DNA from: Lentzea cavernae
Lineage (GTDB): Bacteria > Actinomycetota > Actinomycetes > Mycobacteriales > Pseudonocardiaceae
Assembly (NCBI RefSeq): GCF_014653695.1
Contig: NZ_BNAR01000010.1
Span: 1 to 64,000 of the forward strand
Reading direction: 5' to 3'
DNA: 64,000 bases
Part shown: positions 33,830 to 41,700 of the stretch, piece by piece
Layout of the letters: every line of letters starts with the position of its first letter
Numbering within the stretch: the first letter of the stretch is position 1
Made by a program: the position numbers and the translations under genes
The notes under the pieces: generated by a model
Seen by the model: only the letters and a program-made list of their open reading frames with translations
Told to the model about the DNA's origin: nothing
The model's database searches: none

Positions 33830-34503
33830 GTTTCCTCCAGGTCGCCGACTTCGGTGTGGCAGGCCGTCCTGGCCCAGTAGCGCGCGTCCTGGTGATCGGC
33901 CAATCCGCTGTGGAGCAGTCGGCGGTGGTCGTGCCAGAAGGCGTTCACCCGAGTCACGGCCTCCGCCGCGCCCAGCCCCAGTTCGGCCACCATCACCCCG
34001 GCCATCTCCTCCATCAGTTCCTGCTGGATGTCGTCGCACGGGTAGAGGAAGGTCACCGGTTCGTTGCTGAGCACCATCGCGGGCGTGTCCCACTCCAGGA
34101 AGTCCGCCGAGTACGGGAGGTTTCCCGGGTGCTCGGCCCAGAACGTGACTCGAGCGGTCCGCGGAACGTCGTCGTGCGGTTCGGAGAACGTGAACAACGC
34201 CTTCACCTCCCGATCCGCCCTGCGGAGGCACTCGCGCGCGTACCGGGTGGACCACTCGATCAACACACCCACGTCGTCGTGGTGCGGGATGCCCCAGCCG
34301 TTCACCCTGGCCTCGTAGCCGATGAGATCGTCGATCGGACCGGCCGGTCCCAAGCGCATGGCGCTCAGCAAACAGGCACCCGACTCGTCCCGCGCCCAGC
34401 CATCCGCCGCGATGCGGGCGAGACTCCGGGGCAGCGCGGCCTCGCGCGGCCGCGCTGACACGAGGTGCGCCCTCATCGGTCTGTTCGGTCTCTCCGAAAT
34501 CAC
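33826..34503 (-). CDS. Hypothetical protein coupled to the SUKH-type gene
   Basis: A soluble protein of about 225 residues, mixed alpha/beta, with 'GWGIPHHDDVGVLIEWSTRYARECL' and 'FTFSEPHDDVPRTARVTFWAEHPG' as its most structured parts. It is translationally coupled (4-nt overlap) to the SUKH-3-like protein. No family recognised; no metal or catalytic motif is obvious. The start may be 34503 or the in-frame ATG at 34476. Confidence 0.65.
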   Translation of the reverse strand: MISERPNRPMRAHLVSARPREAALPRSLARIAADGWARDESGACLLSAMRLGPAGPIDDLIGYEARVNGWGIPHHDDVGVLIEWSTRYARECLRRADREVKALFTFSEPHDDVPRTARVTFWAEHPGNLPYSADFLEWDTPAMVLSNEPVTFLYPCDDIQQELMEEMAGVMVAELGLGAAEAVTRVNAFWHDHRRLLHSGLADHQDARYWARTACHTEVGDLEET

Positions 34504-34525
34504 GCTTCCCCCAGAAACGCCGAAC

Positions 34526-34552
34526 GGGGCGCACCCGAGTTGGGCGCGCCCC
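34526..34552 (-). terminator. Terminator after the RidA-family gene
   Basis: GGGGCGCACCC and GGGCGCGCCCC form a stem with one mismatch around GAGT, 13 bp past the stop of the gene at 34566. The following minus-strand bases are GTTCGGCGTTTC, moderately T-rich. It separates the catabolic cluster from the SUKH-type gene pair. Confidence 0.65.
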
Positions 34553-34565
34553 GCAGCACGGTAGA

Positions 34566-34946
34566 TCAGTCGACGACGGCGAGCGCGTCGATCTCCACCA
34601 GCAGCCCGGCCGGCAGCCCCACGTACACCGTGGTGCGCGCGGGCGCCGGGTCGGTGACGAACTCGCCGTACACCTCGTTCAGCTCCGCGAAGTGCGCGGT
34701 GTCGGTGAGGTAGACGCGGATCATGACGACGTCGTCGATGGACGCGCCACCGGCGGCGAGGACGGCGTGCAGGTTCGCGAACGTCTGGCGCGTCTGCTCG
34801 GCCACGGTGGTGCCGACGATCTCGCCCGAGGACGGGTCGAACGCGACCTGGCCGGCCACCTGCAGGATGTTGCCCTTGCGCACACCCTGCGAGAAGCGGG
34901 CCACCGGCTGCGGAGCGTCAGCGGTCTTGATCTCTACCTTGGACAA
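34566..34946 (-). CDS. RidA/YjgF family enamine/imine deaminase
   Basis: Hydrolyses reactive 2-aminoacrylate-type enamines and imines released by PLP lyases. The 126-residue protein has the trimer-interface pattern, with the catalytic Arg104 in PARTTVYVGLP and Glu118 in LLVEIDALAVV. The location fits: the divergent operon encodes a PLP D-serine-dehydratase-like lyase whose product would be an enamine. It is the last gene of a three-gene minus-strand transcript (kinase, IclR, RidA) and has its own terminator. Confidence 0.9.
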   Translation of the reverse strand: MSKVEIKTADAPQPVARFSQGVRKGNILQVAGQVAFDPSSGEIVGTTVAEQTRQTFANLHAVLAAGGASIDDVVMIRVYLTDTAHFAELNEVYGEFVTDPAPARTTVYVGLPAGLLVEIDALAVVD

Positions 34947-34958
34947 CGGATCTTCCCT

Positions 34959-35705
34959 TCACTTCGGAACATGACCGCATTCGACCGACGCGGCCTCGGC
35001 GGTGGCGAGCAGGTCCGGCAGGTGCGACAGCAGGCCGTCGTAGTCGAGCAGCACCTTCGGCACGGACATGGAGACGGCCGCGAGCACCTCGCCGCGGGCG
35101 CCCCTGATCGGGGCGGCGATGCAGTGGATGAAGTCCTCGTGCTCGGAGTTGTCGACGGCGTACCCGTTGGCGCGCACGCGTTCCAGCTCGGCGAGGTACG
35201 CGGCGGGCCCCAGGATGGTGTTCTCGGTCAGCTTCGGGAACTCCATGCCGGCCAGCACCTTCTGCAACGCGGGCGCGGCCAGGTCGGCCAGCAGGATCTT
35301 CGCCACGGCGGTGCAGTGCAACGGGGCGCGGCGGCCGATGCGCGAGTACATGCGCATCTGGTGCCTGGACTCGTACTTGTCGATGTAGATCACCTCACCG
35401 TCCTCGTAGGACGCGAGGTGGACGGTGTGGCCGAGGCGGGAGTTGAGCTCGCGCAACGCGGGCTCGGCGGCGCGGCGGACGTCGCGTTCCTCGAGGGCGA
35501 GGTTCGCGAGGTCGAACAGGGCGGTGCCGAGGCGGTAGTGGTGCACGCCGTCGCGCTGCACGAACCGGTGCGACTCCAGGGTGCGCAGCAGCCGCAGCGT
35601 CGTCGACTTGTGCACGCCGATCACGCCGGACAGCTCGTCCAGCGTCTTCGGTCCCGTCGCGAGCTGGCTCACGAGTGTGAGCGCTCTGTCGAGACTCTGG
35701 CTCAT
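34959..35705 (-). CDS. IclR-family transcriptional regulator
   Basis: A 248-residue regulator. Winged HTH (1-65) with 'KTLDELSGVIGVHKSTTLRLLRTLESHRFV'. C-terminal GAF-like effector domain with 'GRRAPLHCTAVAKILLA' and 'GYAVDNSEHEDFIHCIAAPIRG', including the Cys and His/Asp pocket residues of the family. The ATG abuts the stop of the sugar-kinase gene. It is likely to control both divergent transcripts through the palindrome at 36747. The effector could be a sugar acid or keto-deoxy sugar acid (inference). Confidence 0.93.
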   Translation of the reverse strand: MSQSLDRALTLVSQLATGPKTLDELSGVIGVHKSTTLRLLRTLESHRFVQRDGVHHYRLGTALFDLANLALEERDVRRAAEPALRELNSRLGHTVHLASYEDGEVIYIDKYESRHQMRMYSRIGRRAPLHCTAVAKILLADLAAPALQKVLAGMEFPKLTENTILGPAAYLAELERVRANGYAVDNSEHEDFIHCIAAPIRGARGEVLAAVSMSVPKVLLDYDGLLSHLPDLLATAEAASVECGHVPK

Positions 35706-36671
35706 CTACACCTCCAGGCGGGCGGACGCCCAGGTCTGCGGGTCGGCGCGCAGCAGCGGATCCGTCACGTCGTCCGGCAAAGGATCTCCGACGTCCTCCG
35801 CGGTGAGCAAAGCGGACGCCGCCTGCAGGTGCCCGGCGCGCAGCCGCACCGACGGGCTCTCCCCCACCAAGGTAGCCGCGAGGAAGCCCGCCGCGTACGC
35901 GTCACCAGCACCGACAGGTTCCACGACGTCGACCTTCAGCGCCGGTTCGAAGTACGACGAACCGCCTTCCAGCAGCGTCGCGCCCTCCGCGCCCTGCTTG
36001 ACCACCAGCGACGCCGGGCCGGGCAGCAGCTGCCGCAACCGCGCCGGATCGCCCGTCCCCCACACCAGTTCGGCCTCGTCGGAGCCCGCGAGCACGACGT
36101 CCGCCAGGTCGGCGAGCTCGCGCAGCACGCGGGGGTCGCGGTCGGCCCACAGCGCGGGCCGCCAGTTCAGGTCGAACGAGATCCGGAACCCGTGCCGCGG
36201 CCGGCGCAGCAGTTCGCGCATCATCGCGAGGCACGAGTCGGACAGGGCGGGCGTGATCCCGCTCAGGTGCACGAGCTCGACCTCGCCGAGCCCGAGCCGG
36301 TCGATCATCTCGAGGCCCATGCCCGACGCGGCCGACCCGCGCCGGTAGTAGCGCACCGGGCTGCCGTGCGGCGAGGCCTCCTTGACGTAGAGGCCGGTCG
36401 GGCGGGTCGGGTCGACCCGCACCCCGGACACGTCCACGCCGAAGCCGCTGACGGTGTCGAGCACGGCAATCCCGAACGAGTCGTCGCCGACGGCGCTGAC
36501 CCAGGACGACCGCACGCCGAGGCGCGTGAGGTGCACGGCGACGTTGGACTCTGCGCCACCGACGGCCCTGTGCCAGGTTCGCACCAGATGCACGGGACCG
36601 GGTTCAGCCGGAACCATCATCACCATGGTCTCGCCGAGACACACGACACCGCCGACGTGATCGAACCGCAT
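35706..36671 (-). CDS. PfkB-family sugar kinase, 2-keto-3-deoxygluconate-kinase type
   Basis: A 321-residue ribokinase-superfamily enzyme with 'GGAESNVAVHLTRLG' substrate signature, 'DLNWRPALW' and the C-terminal catalytic 'DVVEPVGAGDAYAAGFLAA' (Asp base in GAGD). The 'VCLGETMVMMVP' start and YYRRGSAAS substrate-loop segment are those of KDG kinases. The neighbours, a PLP lyase, deacylase and GntP permease, suggest that the lyase product is a keto-deoxy sugar acid phosphorylated here. ATG at 36671, divergent from the lyase gene over 85 bp. Confidence 0.88.
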   Translation of the reverse strand: MRFDHVGGVVCLGETMVMMVPAEPGPVHLVRTWHRAVGGAESNVAVHLTRLGVRSSWVSAVGDDSFGIAVLDTVSGFGVDVSGVRVDPTRPTGLYVKEASPHGSPVRYYRRGSAASGMGLEMIDRLGLGEVELVHLSGITPALSDSCLAMMRELLRRPRHGFRISFDLNWRPALWADRDPRVLRELADLADVVLAGSDEAELVWGTGDPARLRQLLPGPASLVVKQGAEGATLLEGGSSYFEPALKVDVVEPVGAGDAYAAGFLAATLVGESPSVRLRAGHLQAASALLTAEDVGDPLPDDVTDPLLRADPQTWASARLEV

Positions 36672-36746
36672 GCGCGCTCCAGAGGTGTTCGTTGACGGCG
36701 GCGAGACCGAATGCTACACAACTCAGCATCACATCGCGCAATGGGA

Positions 36747-36763
36747 GTTGCAAAATATGCAAC
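36747..36763. promoter_or_regulatory. Palindromic operator, probably for the IclR regulator
   Basis: GTTGCAAAATATGCAAC is a perfect 6-bp inverted repeat with a 5-bp spacer, in the divergent control region of the catabolic cluster. It overlaps the ribosome-binding site and start codon of the lyase gene (36757). A second, looser repeat ATGCT-N9-AGCAT lies at 36711-36729. Binding by the IclR protein is inferred from position. Confidence 0.6.
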
Positions 36764-38049
36764 ATCTGATGGAGATGGACCTCTCGGCCGTCGCGGACAT
36801 CAGGTCGGAACAGGTGAGCTGGCGCTTCAAGGGCCTGCCGTCGAGCACGTTCGGGGCGACCATCGGCGAGGTGGCCGACCGGCGCCTCGACCTGTTCGCC
36901 GACGAGTTCGTCGGGCCGCTCGTCGTGCTGGACGCGGACGCGTTGTCGCACAACCTGACAACGATGGCCAAGTGGTGCGACAACCACGGCGTCAAGCTGG
37001 CCCCGCACGGCAAGACGACGATGGCGCCGCAGCTCTTCCAGCGGCAGGTCGAGCACGGCGTCTGGGGCCTCACCGCGGCCAACGCGTCGCAACTGCGGGT
37101 CTACCGCGCGTTCGGCGTCTCGCGGATCCTGCTGGCCAACCAGCTGCTCGACCCCGCCGCGCTGCGCTGGCTCGTCCGCGAACTGGACGGCGATCCGGGC
37201 TTCGAGTTCAGCTGCTGGGCCGACTCCGAGGCCGGGGTCGCGCTGATGAGCGAGACGCTGCAGGAGCTCCAGCCCTCACGGCCGGTCGACGTGATCGTCG
37301 AGCTCGGCGCCCCCGGCGGCCGGACCGGCGCGCGTGACCTGGAGACGGCGCTGGCCGTCGCACGCGCCGTGGACCAGAGCCCGGTGCTGCGGCTCGTGGG
37401 CGCCGGCGGTTACGAGGGCGCGCTGGCGCACGACGCGTCCGACTCGTCCAAGTCCGTTGTGGACGGTTACCTGACCGACCTGCGCACGCTCGTGCTGCGT
37501 CTGGCCGACGGCGGGCTGCTCGACGAGCTGGACTCGGTGATCGTCACGGCCGGCGGCAGCGCCTACTTCGACCAGGTGGCGGCGACGCTGTCCCAGCCCT
37601 GGCCGATGCCGGTGACGCCGGTGCTGCGCAGCGGTGCGTACATCACGCACGACGACGGTTTCTACCGCGGGATCTCGCCGTTCGCGCGAATCGACGGTGT
37701 GGAGCCGTTCAAGCCGGCGCTCAAGGCGTGGGCCCAGGTCACGTCGCGCCCGCAGCGCGACCTGGCGTTGCTCACGATCGGCAAGCGCGACGCGTCGTTC
37801 GACGAGGGTCTGCCCGAACCGCAGCTGGTGCGCCGCGGCGACGGCGCGATCGCCCCGCTCGCGCAGGCCGAGATCACCGCGCTCAACGACCAGCACGCGT
37901 TCCTGCGGCTCGGCCCGGAGGCCACCGTCCGCGTCGGCGACTGGATCGGCCTCGGCCTGTCCCACCCGTGCACGGTGTTCGACAAGTGGCAGCTCATCCC
38001 GGTCGTGCGGGGCACGACCGTGGTCGACCTGATCCGTACCTACTTCTAG
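36757..38049 (+). CDS. PLP-dependent D-serine dehydratase/D-threonine aldolase-like lyase
   Basis: Fold-type III PLP enzyme, about 430 residues. Alanine-racemase-like barrel with the Schiff-base Lys86 in APHGKTTMAP. C-terminal D-serine-dehydratase-like domain with the metal-ligand pair His403 and Cys405 in GLSHPCTVFDKW. Family members dehydrate or deaminate D-amino acids; a bacterial D-glucosaminate dehydratase is known to be related to D-threonine aldolase-type enzymes. With RidA and a KDG-type kinase beside it, D-glucosaminate ammonia-lyase is a good candidate role (inference). ATG 36757 has a GGAG 10 bp upstream; ATG 36769 or 36775 are alternatives. Confidence 0.87.
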   Translation: MQHLMEMDLSAVADIRSEQVSWRFKGLPSSTFGATIGEVADRRLDLFADEFVGPLVVLDADALSHNLTTMAKWCDNHGVKLAPHGKTTMAPQLFQRQVEHGVWGLTAANASQLRVYRAFGVSRILLANQLLDPAALRWLVRELDGDPGFEFSCWADSEAGVALMSETLQELQPSRPVDVIVELGAPGGRTGARDLETALAVARAVDQSPVLRLVGAGGYEGALAHDASDSSKSVVDGYLTDLRTLVLRLADGGLLDELDSVIVTAGGSAYFDQVAATLSQPWPMPVTPVLRSGAYITHDDGFYRGISPFARIDGVEPFKPALKAWAQVTSRPQRDLALLTIGKRDASFDEGLPEPQLVRRGDGAIAPLAQAEITALNDQHAFLRLGPEATVRVGDWIGLGLSHPCTVFDKWQLIPVVRGTTVVDLIRTYF

Positions 38050-38062
38050 AAGGAGTGCTGCG

Positions 38063-39646
38063 ATGGACGACGTCGTCCTGCGCGGACCGCTGGTCGCCGA
38101 CGGCACGGGCGCGCCCGCCTACCAGGCGGACGTGGGGATCAAGGACGGCAGGATCTCCTCGATCGGTGACTCGATCTCGGCCACCCGCTCGATCGACGCC
38201 GACGGGCTGGTGCTCGCGCCGGGGTTCATCGACATGCACTCGCACTCCGACCTGCGCGTCCTCGCCGAGCCCGACCACCTGGCGAAGGTCTCGCAGGGCG
38301 TCACGACCGAGGTGCTCGGACAGGACGGCCTGTCGTACGCGCCGGTGAACGACGAGGTGCTCGCGACGCTGCGCGGTCAGCTCGCCGGGTGGAACGACGA
38401 CCCGCCGGGCTTCGACTGGAACTGGCGCTCGGTCGGCGAGTACCTCGACCGGCTCGACCAGGGCATCGCGGTCAACGCCGCCTACCTGGTGCCGCAGGGA
38501 ACGCTGCGGATGCTCGTCGTCGGCTGGGACGACCGCAAGCCCACCCAGTCCGAAATGGACACGATGAGGTCCGTCCTCGCGCAATCGCTCGCCGAGGGCG
38601 CGATGGGCATGTCGTCAGGTCTCACCTACACGCCCGGCATGTACGCCGACACGTCCGAACTCGTGCAGCTGTGCGAGGTCGTCGGGCAGCACAACGGCTT
38701 CTACAGCCCGCACCACCGCAGCTACGGCGCCGGCGCGCTGGAGGCGTACGCCGAGATGGTCGACGTCACGAAACGGGCCGGCTGCGCGCTGCACCTCGCG
38801 CACGCGACGATGAACTTCCCGGTCAACAAGGGCAAGGCGCCCGAACTGCTCCAGTTGCTGGACGACGCGATCGCCCAGGGCGCGGACATCTCGCTCGACA
38901 CCTACCCGTACCTGCCGGGCGCGACGTACCTGTCCGCGCTCCTGCCCTCGTGGGCCACGGAGGGCGGGCCGGAGAGGGCGCTGGCAAGGTTGTCCGATGT
39001 GGACACCCGCGAGCGCATCCGCGTGGAGATCGAGGAGACCGGCTCGGACGGCTGCCACGGCGTGCCGGTCGACTGGGACTCCATCGAGATCAACGGCGTC
39101 CGCAACGACCGCAACGCGCACCTCGTGGGCGCGAGCGTCCTGCGCTCGGCCGCACGCCTCGACCGCGCCCCGGCCGATCTGTACTTCGACGTGCTGGTCG
39201 ACGAGCGCATGGGTACCTCGTGCCTCATGCACGTGGGCCATGAGGAGAACGTGCAGGCGATCATGAAGCATCCGGCGCACACCGGCGGCAGCGACGGGCT
39301 GCTGGTCGGCGACCGGCCACATCCGCGCGCGTGGGGGACGTTCCCCCGCTACTTCGCGCGCTACGTCCGCGAGCTGGGCGTGCTGAGCCTGGAGGAGTGC
39401 GTCGAGCACCTCACGGGCCGTGCCGCCCAGCGCTTGCGGCTCACCGACCGGGGTCTGGTCCGCGAGGGCTACGCGGCCGACCTGGTGCTGTTCGATCCCT
39501 CGACGATCGCCGACACGGCGACCTTCGACCAGCCTCGGCAGCAGGCAGCCGGCATCCCGTTCGTGTTCTGCAACGGGGTGCCGGTGATCGACGACGGAAC
39601 CGCCACCGGCTCATTGCCAGGCCATTCACTCAGGAGCCGCCCGTGA
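38063..39646 (+). CDS. N-acyl-D-amino-acid deacylase family amidohydrolase
   Basis: A 527-residue amidohydrolase: beta-sandwich cap at both ends, metal ligands His59/His61 in DMHSHSD, later His in 'FYSPHHRSYG' and 'LHLAHATMNF', and the catalytic Asp in GGSDGLLVGDRPHPRAWG. The Zn-ligand Cys of characterised D-aminoacylases (GNCG) is replaced: the segment reads VLGQDGLSYAPV. It may therefore be a subfamily with a different metal site and substrate. It follows the lyase by 13 bp (RBS AAGGAG) and overlaps the permease gene by 4 nt. Proposed role: removing the acetyl group from an imported N-acetylated amino acid or amino sugar acid. Confidence 0.88.
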   Translation: MDDVVLRGPLVADGTGAPAYQADVGIKDGRISSIGDSISATRSIDADGLVLAPGFIDMHSHSDLRVLAEPDHLAKVSQGVTTEVLGQDGLSYAPVNDEVLATLRGQLAGWNDDPPGFDWNWRSVGEYLDRLDQGIAVNAAYLVPQGTLRMLVVGWDDRKPTQSEMDTMRSVLAQSLAEGAMGMSSGLTYTPGMYADTSELVQLCEVVGQHNGFYSPHHRSYGAGALEAYAEMVDVTKRAGCALHLAHATMNFPVNKGKAPELLQLLDDAIAQGADISLDTYPYLPGATYLSALLPSWATEGGPERALARLSDVDTRERIRVEIEETGSDGCHGVPVDWDSIEINGVRNDRNAHLVGASVLRSAARLDRAPADLYFDVLVDERMGTSCLMHVGHEENVQAIMKHPAHTGGSDGLLVGDRPHPRAWGTFPRYFARYVRELGVLSLEECVEHLTGRAAQRLRLTDRGLVREGYAADLVLFDPSTIADTATFDQPRQQAAGIPFVFCNGVPVIDDGTATGSLPGHSLRSRP

Positions 39647-41040
39647 TCGACTGGTTGCAACACTCAACTCCGGGTCTGTTGACCCTCGCGGTGGTCAGCA
39701 TCGCGGTGCTGCTCCTGCTGATCATCAAGTTCAAGGTCGAGCCGTTCATCGCGCTGATCGTCGTCGCACTGCTGGTCGCCCTCTTGGCGGGCGTGCCGGT
39801 GGAGACGCTGGTCGGGTCGGCGCAGAAGGCCTCGGACTCGTTGCTGGAGAAGGGCTTCGGCTCGATCCTCGGCCACATCGCCGCGATCATCGGTCTCGGC
39901 ACGCTGCTCGGCGCGATCCTCGAGGCGTCCGGCGGCGCGCAGGTGCTGATGGACAAGCTGATGAACTCGTTCGGCGAGAAGAAGGCGCCGGTCGCGATCG
40001 GTCTCGCCGGTCTCATCTTCGGCGTGCCGGTCTTCTTCGACATCGGCATCTTCGTGCTCGCACCGCTCGTCTACGTGGCGGCCAAGCGCAGCGGCAAGTC
40101 GATCGTGTTGTTCGCCATGCCGTTGCTGGCGGGCCTTTCGGTCATGCACGCGTTCATGCCGCCGCACCCCGGTCCCGTGGCCGCGGCCGGTCTGCTGGGC
40201 GTGTCGCTCGGCTGGATCATCATCATGGGTCTCGCGGTGGCGATCCCGTCCTGGTTCGTCGGCGGCATCCTGTACTCGTACTGGATCGGCAACCGCCTCA
40301 TCGTGCCGGTGCCGGAGGAGATGCTGGCGGCCGCCGAGGCGGCGCGCCGCGACGACGACGGCCGCGAACCGCCGTCGCTCGGCCTGGTGCTCTCGATCAT
40401 CGGCCTGCCGCTGGTGCTGATCCTCGCCGGCACGTTCGGCTCCATCCTGCTGGCCAAGGGCTCGAGCCTGTACTCGGTGGCGACGTTCTTCGGCACGCCC
40501 GCGGTGGCGCTGACGATCTCGGTGCTGCTCGCGTTCTGGCTGCTGGGTTTCCGGCGCGGCATGACGAGGGAGAAGGTCGCGGAGCTGTCCGCAGCCTCCC
40601 TCAAGCCGGTCGCGATGATCCTGCTCGTGGTCGGTGCCGGTGGCTTCTTCGGCGCCGTGCTGGCCGCGACGGGCATCGGCAAGACGCTCGCGACGGAGCT
40701 GTCGGGCATCGGCCTGCCGGTGATCGCGCTGGCGTACGTGATCAGCTGCGTCATCCGCATCGCGCAGGGTTCCGCGACGGTCGCGATCGTGACGACCGCG
40801 GGCATCGTGGCGCCGACGCTGGCGGACCTGAACTACTCGCAGCCGCAGCTCGCGCTGGTCGTCATGGCCATCGCGTCGGGTTCGATCATCGCCTCGCACG
40901 TCAACGACGGCGGGTTCTGGATCGTGTCCCGCTACTTCGGCCTGTCGGTGAAGGAAACGCTGCAGTCGTGGACGATCGTCGAAACCATTCTCTCGGTCGT
41001 CGGTTTCGTGGTCGCCGCCTTGCTCAGTCTGGTTGTCTGA
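39643..41040 (+). CDS. GntP-family permease (gluconate/D-serine type)
   Basis: A 465-residue polytopic membrane protein with about 12 helices. GntP signatures include 'GFGSILGHIAAIIGLGTLLG', 'FGVPVFFDIGIFVLAPLVY', 'MHAFMPPHPGPVAAAGLLG' and 'QGSATVAIVTTAGIVAP', and it ends with 'ASHVNDGGFWIVSRYFGLSVKET'. The family imports gluconate and related sugar acids or D-serine by proton symport. GTG at 39643 in a GTGA overlap with the deacylase. Likely the importer of the cluster substrate. Confidence 0.93.
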   Translation: MIDWLQHSTPGLLTLAVVSIAVLLLLIIKFKVEPFIALIVVALLVALLAGVPVETLVGSAQKASDSLLEKGFGSILGHIAAIIGLGTLLGAILEASGGAQVLMDKLMNSFGEKKAPVAIGLAGLIFGVPVFFDIGIFVLAPLVYVAAKRSGKSIVLFAMPLLAGLSVMHAFMPPHPGPVAAAGLLGVSLGWIIIMGLAVAIPSWFVGGILYSYWIGNRLIVPVPEEMLAAAEAARRDDDGREPPSLGLVLSIIGLPLVLILAGTFGSILLAKGSSLYSVATFFGTPAVALTISVLLAFWLLGFRRGMTREKVAELSAASLKPVAMILLVVGAGGFFGAVLAATGIGKTLATELSGIGLPVIALAYVISCVIRIAQGSATVAIVTTAGIVAPTLADLNYSQPQLALVVMAIASGSIIASHVNDGGFWIVSRYFGLSVKETLQSWTIVETILSVVGFVVAALLSLVV

Positions 41041-41044
41041 CCGT

Positions 41045-41605
41045 GTGCATCGAAACCTGATCTGCGCGTTCGTGATCGCGGCGGTGGCGGGATGTTCCTC
41101 GCCACCGCCGGTTTCGTCTCCGCCCCCCACTTCCTCCTCCGCCGGACCGGACAAAGCAGCCGTGCTGGCGTGGATCGACCAGATCTGCGCCGCCGACGAC
41201 CCGATCCTCGGGGTGAGCGCCGTGATCGCCACCGGACCGAAGTTCGCCCAGGGGCAGCAACCGACGGAGGCCGACCGGCCTGCCGTGATCGCCTACCTCA
41301 CCAGGCTGCGCGACATGTACACGCAGGCGAAGGCCGCGTACGACGGCATCGGTCCGTCACCCGTCCCCCGCGGCGACGAACTGGTCGCCGGTCACCGCAA
41401 GGGACTGGCCGAGCTCGTGCCGAAGCTGCAGGACCACCTCGACAACGCCCAGAGGTTCCCCGCGCAGGGCATCGACTCGCCCGCGTTGCTGGCGGGCGCC
41501 GACATCGTGTCGTGGCTGCCGGAAGGTCCCGGCCTCGGCAATCTGCGCGATGCGGAACCCGTGCTGGAGGAGGCCTACAAGCAGGCCCCGAACTGCACGA
41601 GCTAA
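41045..41605 (+). CDS. Lipoprotein of unknown function
   Basis: About 186 residues with a lipoprotein signal (lipobox VAGC near residue 17) followed by a Ser/Pro-rich linker. The mature domain is helical ('VLAWIDQICAADDPILGV', 'YLTRLRDMYTQAKAAYDGIG') with two Cys that may pair. Not recognised. GTG at 41045 is preferred because it gives a normal signal peptide; TTG 41033 overlaps the permease gene. Possibly expressed with the permease operon. Confidence 0.75.
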   Translation: MHRNLICAFVIAAVAGCSSPPPVSSPPPTSSSAGPDKAAVLAWIDQICAADDPILGVSAVIATGPKFAQGQQPTEADRPAVIAYLTRLRDMYTQAKAAYDGIGPSPVPRGDELVAGHRKGLAELVPKLQDHLDNAQRFPAQGIDSPALLAGADIVSWLPEGPGLGNLRDAEPVLEEAYKQAPNCTS

Positions 41606-41700
41606 GACACAACTCAACAGCTTCGAACGCTTGACAACCCGCTTCACACATCTGAGGATCGGCGCATTGTTCAGTTGTGTTTGATGTGGACGGGGCCCGC

